The position numbers and the translations under genes are program-made. Source: Delphinus delphis (lineage: Eukaryota; Chordata; Mammalia; Artiodactyla; Delphinidae). Taken from it: DNA of 64,000 bases. The DNA lies in assembly GCF_949987515.2 (NCBI RefSeq), contig NC_082689.1, positions 68,136,267 through 68,200,266 on the forward strand, given 5' to 3'. The notes under the pieces are model-generated. The model ran no database searches. It was not told the origin of the DNA and was given only the letters and a program-made list of their open reading frames with translations. Shown in pieces: positions 48,830 to 60,733 of the stretch. How positions within the stretch are numbered: the first letter of the stretch is position 1; each line of letters begins with the position of its first letter.

Positions 48830-49010
48830 TCTCAGACAGAGCACTGGACTTGGGATCTGAATACTGAATTCCCTTCCTAGCTCTATCACTAAACAGCTAT
48901 TTGACCTTGGACAAATCTCCCAAACTTCCTGGTCCTGAGTTTTGTCATCTTTAAGTCCCTGGGAGTGGGACTGGAAGAGCTCCAGGGCTCTTCCTTGCTT
49001 TAGCATTCTT
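48830..49010 (+). repeat. MIR SINE, forward
   Basis: 'Gagcactggacttgggatct', 'gctatttgaccttggacaaa' and 'tgagttttgtcatctttaag' are MIR head and core landmarks. The 3' part ('gagctccagggctcttcctt') fits a MIR3-like copy. Confidence 0.7.
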
Positions 49011-51952
49011 ATATTCTGTATACTCAAAACGTGGTGATGATTTATGGCTTAGGTTTGCGGCCTGTGCCCTTGCTACTCATTTACTAACATCACATATGGA
49101 TGTCACGGGTTGCTCACTCAGACTCTGTAGGAAATTTAAAATCTTGATAAGAGAGTCCCCAGATGGGGGATAAGCACATGACATCAGAGGTTACACACCT
49201 TTTGTAAAGTACCAGAGTGTGTTAACACTATGCTCTGCCACCAAGGTCCCTTTCTAATTCTTGAGTCAAGCCCTCTTCTGCAGCTTGGCGCATCTATTTC
49301 ATCGCAGCTGCTGAATATAACTTCTGTGACCATGTGCATGGGAAGCCTGTACAACTGAACATGTGAAAGCACAATTACAATCGAACAAGGGAATAGTTTG
49401 GTCAGTAGTTCAGCATCCCAAGATCTAAAGAAAGATCACCTTCGGCTAGACTAGTAGACCCAAATGGCCCTTTTTATTGCTTCACTAAAACACACCACTT
49501 TGCCCAGTTCATTTATTGACTTTTACATCTCAAGCACAAATTCTTACCTAGGTAGAAGTTAAACGTCCACAACACACTAATTGTAAAAGCAAAAGTGCCA
49601 ATTCAACAGAGTTCCAAAACCACGGGAAATGCCTCTGAACTTGACAACTCTTGTGTAAATTAAATCTAAGAATAATTTCTTTTTTTAAAGAAGCTTTTGG
49701 TATTTCTTTGGAAAACTCTCCCTCTCTGGTACAGGGGTGTGTTTATCTATGGGGAATGAAAAAAGAACTTAGTATCAGTTGCAGAAGAGAGTAGGAAACA
49801 CTGAGGTTGCTTTTTGGTGACCAACAAAAAGCTAGAGGCTAGGATTTGATTTAAATCACACCCCCAAAATATCACCCCAGCTTCCAGAAATATACATCAT
49901 TTGTATAAATAATCTAACTTTTCTCCCCTGCTACTCAGCTTTGCAGAAAGCAAGCAAGAGTTAAAACACAAAAGCAATTTTTAGAGGAAACCTCATGACT
50001 AGCAATCAGTGCTAATAAGATTCTTTTCCTCTTGCAAGATTCACAGAAAGCCCTCCATCCATGCTGAGCACATTCAAAGGCAAGGGAGTAAGACCTCCCC
50101 TTGCAGGTTCATTATCATTCTCAGGTTATCCCAAGCCAAGTGAATCAGAAAAGCAAATGAATTAGTGAGAATTAAGAAGCCTCTGAGGTCTGAACCCACT
50201 CCAAATCTCAGCAAAGATGAAAGGTAGACACTGATGTCTTATGTCCCAAGGTTCTCAGGATTGGAGCCCCAGTGCCTAGCTGTTCCTCGAGAGCTTTGCA
50301 GAAATGTGCAGGCAGTTAACGTTGCCTAACGTCTTCTGACCGCGGGTTCAGCCATGTGGGAAAAGTTTTACGAGGCTGCAGAATCAAACCCCCTTTCACT
50401 CACAATTAATTACAGGAGACTTAGTATAGCACCTAACCGTCAATGGGTCCAGCGTGGGCACTTTTCTTCTTATTTTGGTCACTTACTAATAAAGATACCA
50501 GGGTAATGCTTTATTATATGAGGATATCATATGAGATTTTTAAACAATAAATCGATAAAATATTTGGACTGCTAAGTGTTAAGCTTCTTTGGAAGCGATG
50601 CCTTGAGCAGAGGAGAAAGAGTTAATGTGAACTAAAGTACTTAGAATTACAAAAGTTTTTGTTGTTGTTTTTACTGTTGTTTTAAATGCTACTGGCAAAT
50701 AGGGCTGGGTAAAGTGGGAGGGGGCTTGTTTTTGTACTTGTGATGGAGACAGGGATCCTTGGAGCATCTGTGGGACTTAGACAAAACATGTAGTAAAGGT
50801 TTGGGAGTAGCAGTTTGTTTTCATTAAATACTTGTTACTGCTAATTATATTTGATCACTATAAAGAATACAGTTTAATTAAAGAAACACTGTGGTTAGGA
50901 AAATATTTGATTTCCAAAGAAGAATTTATCTTTGCATTAGTAAGTGGGGAAAAAAGTAATTGTGACTGTATGTTTTTCAGTATGTTATTGGTTTTTATGG
51001 AGAAGCTTTATTCCATTCATGGGGAAAAATCTTATTTCTGTTCCTAAAATTACAGTAAAGTGCTAATTTCATATCATGCTGCTTGCATGCATGCTTCAAT
51101 TTATTTAACATAAGTAATTACTTTAAAAATGAAACATTTGGCAAATGACATTAAACAACAAATTCTAACATCAATCTGAGTCAACATATCTTCTTTCTCT
51201 TTGGAGATAGTTTCAGTGTTAACTCTTTCAGTGAATGTTGAAATGTGCCCTGACATTGTTTTCCCTAATCAACATATGGTTTCCATTTTAATTTTGCAAG
51301 GTAATATTTCAGCAGTGGTCTGGAGGAAATTAATGCAAAATGAAGGCGGATAACTATCCCTGTAACTAAAGCCTAGTGTTCGTGTTGTTGTGTATCATTG
51401 CATATAATGATTCTTTTAAGCAATTGCCCTAAGAACTTTGATTTTTTTAAAAATGTATCCTCTCTACATCAAATTAGTTTGAGTGAACTCTCTGAGTTCT
51501 ACAAGTTTAATGGACAAGGGTATATCTTAGTATAGCTACTATAGTCTTAACAAAAAGCACAATTCTAATACTGTGTTTATGGTATGTAAATTTTAGGGAT
51601 AACTCAGACTTAACTAGAGAAATTCATTTCTTTGTAATCTTAACATCAGAACAGTATTAAAAAAAATAAGTTCCTTAATAGTTTTGCATCATATTTTAAA
51701 AAGAAGTAATTTTTATCTTTCTATTTTAAACATATACCTGTAAATTTTGGAGAATATTTTGTTTGTAAAATCTTTAGATTTTTGCTGATTTTAACCATTT
51801 ATTCTTGTCCTCAAATACTACTAAACTTACGTATTAATGTATTTGGATAATTATATTTTTAAAAACTTATCTCATTGAGAAAGGTGAGCCTGAAAATCCA
51901 TGTTTAAAATATAGCTTAGATATGCTTCAAGCTTTATAGCTAGCTTTCGTTT
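49011..51952. other. 2.9 kb repeat-free block, candidate conserved non-coding DNA
   Basis: No transposon or gene is recognised. The subregion 49390-50560 is of balanced complexity, with a small CpG cluster at about 50319-50372 ('gttaacgttgcctaacgtct', 'ctgaccgcgggttc', 'acgagg'), unusual in an otherwise CpG-poor window. It could be regulatory DNA or an unrecognised exon. Nothing here decides between these. Confidence 0.35.
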
Positions 51953-51966
51953 TACATTGTAATTTA

Positions 51967-52183
51967 TTTTATTTTATTTTTATTTTTTTGGCGGTACGCG
52001 GGCCTCTCACTGCTGTGGCCTCTCCCGTTGCGGAGCACAGGCTCCGGACGCGCAGGCTCAGCGGCCATGGCTCACGGGCCCAGCCGCTCCGCAGCATGAG
52101 GGATCCTCCCGGACCGGGGCACGAACCTGCGTCCCCCGCATCGGCAGGCGGACCCCCAACCACTGCGCCACCAGGAAAGCCCC
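51967..52183 (-). mobile_element. Young cetacean tRNA-derived SINE, reverse, perfect 14-bp TSD
   Basis: A T-rich tail at 51967-51989, GC-rich body with many retained CpGs, and the head ending 'caccaggaaagccc'. TSDs 'tacattgtaattta' at 51953-51966 and 52184-52197 are identical. Frames of 64-72 codons on both strands are SINE-derived. Confidence 0.97.
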
Positions 52184-52197
52184 TACATTGTAATTTA

Positions 52198-53251
52198 AAT
52201 GTTTAATTTCTCTATAATTTTAATATATAAAAATTAGATTAAACCCAAGAAAACATAAGTTCCCAATTACATCCGGGTAGAAGAGAACCATACTCTTATT
52301 TTTGCTCTTGTATTGCATTCTGTTATTATTTCCCACTATCATAGCTTAAATATCTTCTAATAAGTTTTTCCTTCTTTTTTTTTGGTAAAGCTAAAATAAT
52401 TTGACACTTTTGGGTGGAGGAGGAATACAAACTTCCAGCTTTTTGATAAATTATATTAATGTGTATGAAAACCTGCATGTTCAAAAGTGCTAAGTCTGTA
52501 AGCAATTTTGCACTGAAATAGCTTTTACCAGATTTCTGAATAAAGCACAGGAAAACAATTAGAGCAGTTTAGTATACAATGGACAGCCTAGAGAGCAGCT
52601 TTCTGCATCCTTCCATCAAAGAAGAAACACACCCTTGCTAATAGAAATATTATTTAAAACGCTGTGAATCGGCAGCAGCTTGCAGCCGTGGCAACTACCA
52701 GCAGTCCTGCGTTAGCACAGCGGCCCGCCCTGCCCTTGCGTTGCCCACAATGACCAGGGAAATCCCAGAGGTACTCTTGAATTTCTACATTCTCATTTCT
52801 TCAGCTGTAAAATATCCATCACTCACATACCACACTGGCCAAAGTGACACCTGCCAGTCTAAAGAACAAGGAAAAATTATTGTCTGTCTGCTAACCACGT
52901 CTCAGCAATGAGAGCAGAGCAATGGCAGGGATGTGCATCTGATGGTGTATTGCTAAACTCTAATTTGTCTTCTGGATGTTTCTTTCAGGGAAGGCAGTTT
53001 TCAGCATATTGTTGTTTAACATTGAGAACCTGCTTTTGTGGTCCATTGTATATCTTAATGATACATTTAAAAATATTTACAAACAAGTGGCAACGTATGT
53101 AATGAATAAGCTTAGGTGTCGCTATGCAGGGCAACATGATGTTATTGTCATGAAAGACCCATGGATTTGGTCATGATTGGATGGCTTCTATGATCCTTCT
53201 AGGGCCAAATTCAAATGCATTCCCTCAGACCCACCTTCTAAAAGTTTTGTG

Positions 53252-53252
<1 letters not shown>
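52198..53252. other. Unique stretch with a local CpG cluster
   Basis: No repeat or gene is recognised. At 52660-52742 there are seven CpGs in about 80 bases, including 'gttagcacagcggcccgccc', outside any SINE. See findings. Confidence 0.45.

Positions 53253-53314
<62 letters not shown>
53253..53314. repeat. Compound (GT)n(GA)n microsatellite
   Basis: About 14 GT units run directly into about 16 GA units. Reading frames crossing it (53177-53389 and 53238-53567) consist partly of repeat-encoded residues and are not genes. Confidence 0.95.
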
Positions 53315-53317
<3 letters not shown>

Positions 53318-54834
53318 CTGTCATCATGTCACATGAAGTTATGCAACATTCTATCTGTTGTTGATGAAATGCAACATGACAGAATGTAATGTAATGTAAC
53401 GTATCAAAAAATGTAAATAATATACTTTGCGGGATTAGATATCTGCTGTCAATTCCTATCGTAGGGATCTGAACAGAACTTACCGAGGCGGACAGAAGCT
53501 CAGTGAATGCCAAACTGGCCGTGGTGTTTGAGAACCAGCACACACCACAGTTCACTGATTTCCCCAATTACTTTGGGGTAGTTTGGCACGTATAGAAATG
53601 TTCAACAAAAGTTCTCTTGTTGGACACTTCTGGGAAGTAATTTGATTGTTAATTACAAATGCTCAGGGTGATTGCTCTGCATAATTGTTTTACTCCTTCA
53701 GCATCCATTAGGAGCTTATCTGACAAAGGTTTATTTTTAGATCTTTGAATTTTTAACATCTTCCTTATGTCAAACTGATGCAATATCAGTGACCCCTCCA
53801 GATAAAATCCTTTAACCAGGCAGGGTAATCTAGTGCTTCCCATGAGAGGTAGAAGAAGAGAGATAGTATGACTATGTGTATTTTATCTCCAACAGGCTCT
53901 GTAATCAAGCAACACACACACATTTCAAAATTCTATGCTTTTTGAGAACTAACTTCAGTTATATGCTCTACATTACTTAAAAACTGTTAAGAGCAAAAGG
54001 CATATCTCAGAATTAAACCAAATGCATTCCAGATACTATTTCTTTTTATTACCAAGCTTTAGTCTCAGCTCTTAACAATAGACAACACAAAACAAGTCCA
54101 CATTGCCTTCAAGGTAAGTGGGCAGAAGCTCATTTGATACTGCATTCCTGAGAATGGAACCTTTTATTTGCTGTCATAGTGATGCCTTTTAATTGTCCTA
54201 ATAAATAAGCTTTTAAAAAGCTTCTAAAATGTTCACTAATAACACACTTTGGTCTTTAGCCATAGAAATGCAGAAATAATTAGAAGTGGCATTGTGTACA
54301 CTGCCTTCTGGACTGGGCTGAAGGTGAAGGAGAAAGTCTCATGCTATCCTTGTCAGCTGCAAGGGTAATTACTGCTGGCTGAAATTACTCAACATTTGTT
54401 TATAAGCTCCCCAGAGCATGCTGTAAATAGATTGTCTGTTATAGTCCAATCACATTAAAACACTGCTCCTTGCAAACTGCTACCTCCTGTTTTCTGTAAG
54501 CTAGACAGAGAAAGCCTGCTGCTCACTTACTGAGCACTGAGCAGGGAAGAGCTATGTTTAATGTGATTGTTTTCATTAGATTCTTCTCCGGCCAGGATCA
54601 CATTTGTGTTTTCAGGGACTGAATGCTAGTGGGGTACATTACTTTCATTAGGACGTTTTTATTCACTTTAGGGACGATGCGTTTCTTTATTAGTGGAATT
54701 TGCATGTAACATTTCAGAAGGAAATGTAAAACAATGCAGAGGAGTGACCATATACCTTCCCTTCCACACAGGGGATTTGTTTATCTATATTGAGTTTTAG
54801 AAAGTTCATCACATTTACTGTTTATATCAGTTTG
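53315..54834. other. Repeat-free block, candidate conserved non-coding DNA
   Basis: No transposon or exon is recognised. A small (TGTAA)n patch lies at about 53384-53400. The part at 54280-54680 has high complexity and motifs such as 'gggtaattactgctggctga' and 'aatcacattaaaacactgct', similar in character to enhancers, but this is inference only. Confidence 0.35.
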
Positions 54835-54970
54835 ATTTCATTTAGCAAATATTTATGGAGTACTCACAGTAGGCCTACTATTGGACTCAGTACTGTAATG
54901 ATAAATATGTATTGCTTTTAGGGAGACTAAAATATAGCTGGGGGGAAAAGGACTTGGATATGTGATAAGG
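54835..54970 (-). repeat. L2 LINE 3' end, reverse
   Basis: 'Ttcatttagcaaatatttat' and 'ggagtactcacagtaggcct', then 'actcagtactgtaatgataa', follow the reverse L2 3' terminus. Diverged; far edge uncertain. Confidence 0.55.
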
Positions 54971-55684
54971 TTAAAGACATAAGATATGTGATGAAATGAA
55001 AATTTAAAATGTAGTACCAAATGGATATGCAAGGTATACATGTGGATCATCAACAAGCTTTTGTGTTTGGGGAGTGAGTAGAATATACTGTTTTGGAACG
55101 GTAATAAAGCTTTATTAATGAGGTTAATTGTGTCCCCTTCAAAAGGGGCCAGAGACAACCCAGACAGTAGTTAGCTCAGCTTTTTGGTGAACCTTGCTTT
55201 TGGTGTTTACCATTTTCCATGGAAGAGATTTTATTGACCCTTTAGGTTGGCTGTCCTGAAAGGTTTTGAATACAGAAGAGAATAGGAAATCAAAAGTAGC
55301 TCAATGGAAAGAACCTGGATATTCACTGAACCAAATCCTACAATAGTACAGGTTTGCTCCCTAATTGGTAATTAAGCAAGTTTAGCTATTTTGTTTTTTT
55401 GCATGCTGGGAAAAGAACTGGGAATAATTTCTGAGTTGTTCCTATTTATAATTGACCAAGATTTCCAAAATCTGGGTGATTGTGTCTTTACAGCAGTCTC
55501 AAATAAAAAATTGCATTTGACTTCATCAAGAGAATGAACTACTCTATAAACTTGTCTTGAAAAGGGATAGACATTGGAAGAAAAATATTGCAGAGAAGGG
55601 ATATTACTCAGTGGATGGCAGGCACAGTAACAGGAAATGCTAATTGTGAAAATTCCGATCTGAGAGACAAAAGGATTAGTTGTG
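54971..55684. other. Unique stretch, nothing recognised
   Basis: No gene or repeat is recognised before the L1 tail. A reverse frame of 126 codons at 55372-55752 crosses into that tail and is not supported. Confidence 0.5.
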
Positions 55685-55843
55685 CACCTAGAGGGGTGGG
55701 ATACGGAGGGTGGGAGGGAGGGAGACGCAAGAGGGAAGAGATATGGGAACATATGTATATGTATAACTGATTCACTTTGTTATAAAGCAGAAACTAACAC
55801 ACCATTGTAAAGCAATTTTACTCCAATAAAGATTTAAAAAAAA
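55685..55843 (+). mobile_element. 5'-truncated L1 3' UTR insertion, perfect 16-bp TSD
   Basis: 'Cacctagaggggtgggatac', a G-rich tract, 'ctgattcactttgttataaa', 'gcaattttactccaataaag' and poly(A). TSDs 'aaaaggattagttgtg' at 55669-55684 and 55844-55859 are identical. Only about 160 bases of the 3' UTR were copied. It shares the 3' end type with 5178-5355. Confidence 0.93.
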
Positions 55844-55859
55844 AAAAGGATTAGTTGTG

Positions 55860-57640
55860 AAGTGGAGAAAAAGTAGGTAAATAGTCTTACTTTCCTGGAA
55901 ATATTTAGCCTTTCCTTTCCTTTACACCATTCCAAATTTTTCTCAGAGAAATTATCCTTCCTTTTTATCTAGTCTGGAATTGATGTGGGGTTTTGGAAAT
56001 TTCCCATTTCCAATTATGTATACTGATGTCACTGGCAAGCAGTACAAGAGAGAAAGAGATTTGAGTACCAGAAAGGAGGATTCAATTACATTTTACAATA
56101 ATTTCTGGAAGTACCATATTCTAGGCTTTAGTGCAGAAAAGAGCATCAGATCAGATTTTGGGTAGGCACAAATACTGCCATGGAAAGTGAGAGACGTTTT
56201 ACATAGAAAGCTAAATGAACATGGGGATGCCAGTGGTGTGTTCATTTCGGAATTTTTGGCTAGATTTATTTTCAAGAGAAAAGTAAAGCTAAATAAAATC
56301 ATTCTTTAGGGCTGGCACACATTGTCTTAAAATAGAGTGAATCCATTTGTAATCTATATAACATTTTTATGTGCTCCCCATTACTCGCTTTATGTCATTA
56401 GGAAAGCACTGAATCTTTAAAGAGAAACTTCCTACAGCTAAAAAAGACATTAAGGGGGGAAAATGCTGGGAGCCGTAGTGACAGGTACAACTAAGCTTGT
56501 ATCCTTCCGTTCCCTGGAAACCAGTCAAACACTATCTCATCTTGCAATGGTTGTGTCTGATCCTCTGCTTCAGACATCTTCCTAATGGCAACTGCAGAGG
56601 TAACTCTCTGCAAATAAGGGCTTGCAGCCACTGGGCATCCATCACATTTCTCCAGAGCAACATTAGACCACCCTAATGGGTACTCCCGTCTTCATTATGA
56701 TATTAATTCTCTAAATTTCCTAAGTGATTTCATTTGTAATATGACAAAGGCTAGCTGCTCAGGAGACAAACTGTTTTCATCCCCCTCCTGCATGCTCACA
56801 AAGGCTTGCTCTCTTTAGTCTTTGGGGGAAAAGGAATTTGATAGCATCAGATCTCTTGTGATACACAAGGCTGCCTAACAGCTACACCACCTGCCAGCAC
56901 TTCATGCCTGGCCATCCAGCCTGAAGCTTTCTAAAGCAGTGGTTGATGAGTGGAACATGGATGTTGGTTTGGAAAGAAGCTATGTGGAGAGAAAACAGCA
57001 GCAGAATAAAAAACTCGGCATGGAAGCTGAGAGGGATTTGAGGGTGACAGTGGGGTCAGAGAGAAGCTAGAGACAGAATCAATTGCAGTAGGCCTGGTTT
57101 GGTAGATGCTATCTAACATTGTGCCTTTTCTTCCTTGTACATTGTGGTCTTTGTTGTGGCTACAAATTCCAGGGCTACCAACTGATACAACTACCAAAAT
57201 ATGGTAGTTCATTTTCCTTTCAAAATGCTAACGTCTGTGGACTTTAATTCAAGCTACCCATATCAGAATTAGTTTGTTATCTACCATGTTTACTAGGTAT
57301 AAAACTTAAACTAACAAAAAATCCTGTCCTGATCAGTATTGAGGATTTTCTCCTCACTGATCATTGTTTCTAACTGGATTTAGCATCACTGGGTAGAATA
57401 TCTAAATTGGGTGACAAAATGCGAAATTATTGACAAGTCCAGAATTGGTCAAAATACTGAAGCAGATTTTTTCTTTTTGCCTTTTTTTGGCAGTTTCTTG
57501 CTCTTAACTACTGATACCTATTTTGTTTAAAAAATTCTTATTGGAAAAGTCCAAGTACGTGCTCTCATTTTTAATAAGGTATAGCCTAATCAGTAGTTCA
57601 CTATTATTTAAAAATAATTTAAAAACCCAGTACCCTAATT
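55860..57640. other. 1.8 kb repeat-free block, candidate conserved non-coding DNA
   Basis: No repeat or exon is recognised. 56390-56940 is of high complexity and differs from the AT-rich surroundings. Coding potential is not evident on either strand. Confidence 0.35.
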
Positions 57641-57800
57641 AGAGATAGCACAGTTTAGTGGTAAGCATCAGCAAAAGCTGAGTTCTATTCTGCTAGCCAA
57701 CTAGGCAATCTTGTAAAAGTGAATGAAAGAAATTATCTGGCTTCTGCTTCTTCAATTTTAAAGTAAAGGAGCTGGACTGTAGACTCCAACAAGTTTTAAT
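57641..57800 (+). repeat. MIR SINE, forward, diverged
   Basis: 'Gcacagtttagtggtaagca' (head) and 'ttctgcttcttcaattttaa' (core) with 'aaaggagctggactgtagac' fit a MIR copy. Confidence 0.6.
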
Positions 57801-59097
57801 ATTTTATATTATTTCATATTATATTTGAATTAATATTTTAAATATAGTATATCTGAATTTTTGTCTGTGTATGTTCAAACATCTGGTGTCCTTGCAGGAT
57901 ACATTTAGGCCATATCTCATTATTACAAATTTTAATTGAATATTCATATCATTGACCTAAAATTTCAGGATATTTGCTATAGCTCAGAATCCGTAAGCCA
58001 TTATTAGATTTAGAAAAAATTTTATAGCTTTTTTACTTGAATAGATTTCTTTTAGATTTTATTATTAATGGAATACAAACTATCAAGATATATATGTTGC
58101 CATTAGAAATATCAAAATAAAGATGTATAGATTTTTAACAAAGTAAAGCAGTTATTTGGGAGTGATAAATTATATTCCCTTCCCCAAACCATAAATTCTT
58201 TAAAAGAAAGTTCTTTGGGACAAAAGAACATTACTGGATATTTCATCTCTGTTCCATCCGATTTTTCAATTTAAGATGATCCCATAAATTTCTTAAAGGT
58301 TTTGCCTTTTTGGTTTTAAAAATATATTCAAAACTAAGCTTTGTTTATTTTATCTAAAAGTTCTGTAAATGTTGCAGTGCTTTCCTTCAGAAATTGAGAA
58401 AGAGTTGATTGTTTTTTCTGACAATTCAATTTCTAGAATAAATCATTTTGTAATGTTTTGCTTCTCAGGATTTACAGAGGATAAAGGTTATGCACTAAAA
58501 CTTAACATGAACCTTATGAGTATTCGCACAATATGTATTCAGACCATTCCCAAATTAACAATGTCTGATTTCAAATGGCTCTTATATACAACGGCCAAGT
58601 GCTTTTGATTTCACTGCTGTCAGAAACTTCACATAATCCTGTTGCCTTCTTAGTCCCTTCTGTAGCACTGGATTTTCAGAATCCCTGGCCATGACTGTGG
58701 CAGAGCCAGGTGGTGTGAAGTGTCAGAGAGGGTACAGCATGGAGATTCCCGATGCTCTTAAAGGGTTTCCTTGTGGGAGATGTCTTCCTTGGTTCCCAAG
58801 TTGGAACAGAAGAACTGAGTTACTGTTCAATCATCAGAATTTTATTGAGAGCCTGCTATGTGTAAGCCAAAACTTCCCCTCCAAATGTCCTCCTCAGAAT
58901 ATAGAATGTTTCACTTTCTTCAAATGATTGGGATTATACACGTCCATAGCATACACCTAAAGCATAAGGCCTTTGCTGTTGGATTAGTTCTGGATGGATG
59001 ACATTTACTACAATCTAAATAAAATATGAACAAATAAAAAATTATTAGGCCTCTGACATCTAACTGAAACTCTAAGTTAAATCTAACTTCTTTGAGT
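57801..59097. other. Unique AT-rich stretch
   Basis: A short L2/MIR terminus may lie at about 58830-58868 ('cagaattttattgagagcct'). The 79-codon frame at 58369-58608 has no domain. Nothing else is recognised. Confidence 0.5.
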
Positions 59098-59175
59098 TCA
59101 GGGATCATTTCTTAATTGTATTTTTATTATCTTCTTAGCATATAGTAGATGCTCAATATGTATCCATTGAATTGA
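59098..59175 (+). repeat. L2 LINE 3' terminus, forward
   Basis: 'Cttagcatatagtagatgct' with 'caatatgtatccattgaatt' is the last part of L2. Only about 80 bases are recognisable. Confidence 0.65.
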
Positions 59176-59352
59176 GCTGAACCTACACCAAGATCCGCAA
59201 CTGATACATTTCTATGAGTTTACTGTATAGATATTGAAACTGATGGTTTGGATGATTTATGTTATTAATAGGAAATATGCAAAAAATAATAACATACTAT
59301 TATGTTGACAGTAAAATACATAGCATATTATAATAATATATTGGTGATAGGA

Positions 59353-59570
59353 TTTTCTTTTTCTTTTTTTTTTTTTTTGCGGTACGCGGGCCTCTCACTG
59401 TTGTGGCCTCTCCCGTTGCGGAGCACAGGCTCCGGACGCGCAGGCTCAGCGGCCATGGCTCATGGGCCTAGCCGCTCCGCGGCATGTGGGATGTTCCCAG
59501 ACCGGGGCACGAACCCGTGTCCCCTGCATCGGCAGGCAGACTCTCAACCACTGTGCCACCAGGGAAGCCC
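59353..59570 (-). mobile_element. Young cetacean tRNA-derived SINE, reverse, 10-bp TSD
   Basis: A T-rich tail to 59378, then 'gcggtacgcgggcctctcac', the GC-rich body, and the head ending 'ccaccagggaagccc'. TSDs 'ggtgatagga' are at 59343-59352 and 59571-59580. Contains SINE-derived frames only. Confidence 0.96.
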
Positions 59571-59580
59571 GGTGATAGGA

Positions 59581-60298
59581 ATTTTTAATTACCAATAATT
59601 TAATTTTAGGTGTAAGCAAAAAAGTGACTAAGTTATTTTAGGTTTAGGTTAATCTTGAAAATCAAATTAATTTGAAGAATTATTTAAAGTTATTTCTATA
59701 TTGCTGTTTTTATAACTACTCTCAACTAATTTATTTTTAAGGTATTAATTCTTAGATATGTTTTTTCACTTAAAAGTAAGAATATGAGCAAAGAAATCAC
59801 CAATGACTATTCTTGCAGTGGTAAACTGGCATATTAGACATATACAAGATGGAGATTGGAATGGATTTATCAATCCAGTGATTCTGCATAAACTGAGCCA
59901 GTGTGCTTGGATTCCTCTTTCCCATGATCACCATCTGCAAAGATCCAGAACAGGATTTAGACTCTACTCTATTGAGTGTTGTTACTTAGACATCTTTTTC
60001 TTCTGATCCAAGAGGCCCCACTAATGCCTTTCTAAAGCATCTGTGAAATTCCTAAATTAATCTTGCCCTTCATAACCATAAACTGGGGTTTGGGGTGTTT
60101 GACATAGAGAGGTACAAATTAGCCTTCCTGATAGAACATGCTTTCACATTCTGGTAATCAAGGAGTGGAGGGCATAGTGGATACACTAAGAAAATATCTA
60201 ACTTATTGCAGCCATTGGGTGTTGGCTCACAACATGGAAAATAATGAGTCTCAATAGTAGTTTTTGATTTTTTAAATTCACTAGTGCAATGTGATATA
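59581..60298. other. Unique stretch, nothing recognised
   Basis: No gene or named repeat is visible. The 67-codon frame at 59803-60006 has no domain. Confidence 0.5.
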
Positions 60299-60299
60299 T

Positions 60300-60480
60300 A
60301 CAGTGCAATAAGAGTACCAGTCTAAAAATTAGGAACCTTGGGTTCAGGTTCTAGTTTGACCAATAAATGGCTCTTTTTCCTTGGACAAGCCACTTAATCC
60401 CTCAGAACTTTAGTTTTCTTATAGTTTAAAAGAAGGAATTGATATAAATAATTTCTCAGATCTCTTTAGAATTCTAAAAT
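60300..60480 (+). repeat. MIR SINE, forward
   Basis: 'Acagtgcaataagagtacca' (head), 'aaccttgggttcaggttcta' (B-box region) and 'ccttggacaagccacttaat' (core) give a clear MIR. The 3' end blends into AT-rich sequence. Confidence 0.75.
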
Positions 60481-60509
60481 TATTGCTACCTTAAAAAACA
60501 AAGATTATG

Positions 60510-60721
60510 GGCTTCCCTGGTGGCGCAGTGGTTGAGAGTCCGCCTGCCGATGCAGGGGACACGGGTTCATGCCCCGGTCCAGGAAGATCCCACATGCCGC
60601 GGAGCGGCTGGGCCCGTGAGCCATGGCCGCTGAGCCTGCGGGTCCGGAGCCTGTGCTCCGCAACGGGAGAGGCCACAACGGTGAGAGGCCCGCGTACTGC
60701 AAAAAAAACAAAAAAAACCCC
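60510..60721 (+). mobile_element. Young cetacean tRNA-derived SINE, forward, perfect 12-bp TSD
   Basis: Head 'ggcttccctggtggcgcagt', intact A-box ('tggcgcagtggttgag'), slightly changed B-box ('gggttcatgccccgg'), GC-rich body and an interrupted A-tail. TSDs 'acaaagattatg' at 60498-60509 and 60722-60733 are identical. Its strand is opposite to most other young copies. The frames here on both strands are SINE-derived. Confidence 0.97.
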
Positions 60722-60733
60722 ACAAAGATTATG

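Noticed and set aside
53177..53567. Frames with long Arg-Glu or Ser-Leu runs
   Set aside because: They are produced by the compound GT/GA microsatellite.
60510..60590. Possible tRNA gene, because A- and B-box-like motifs are present
   Set aside because: It is the tRNA-like head of a SINE; the cloverleaf is not kept, and it is followed by the SINE body and A-tail.
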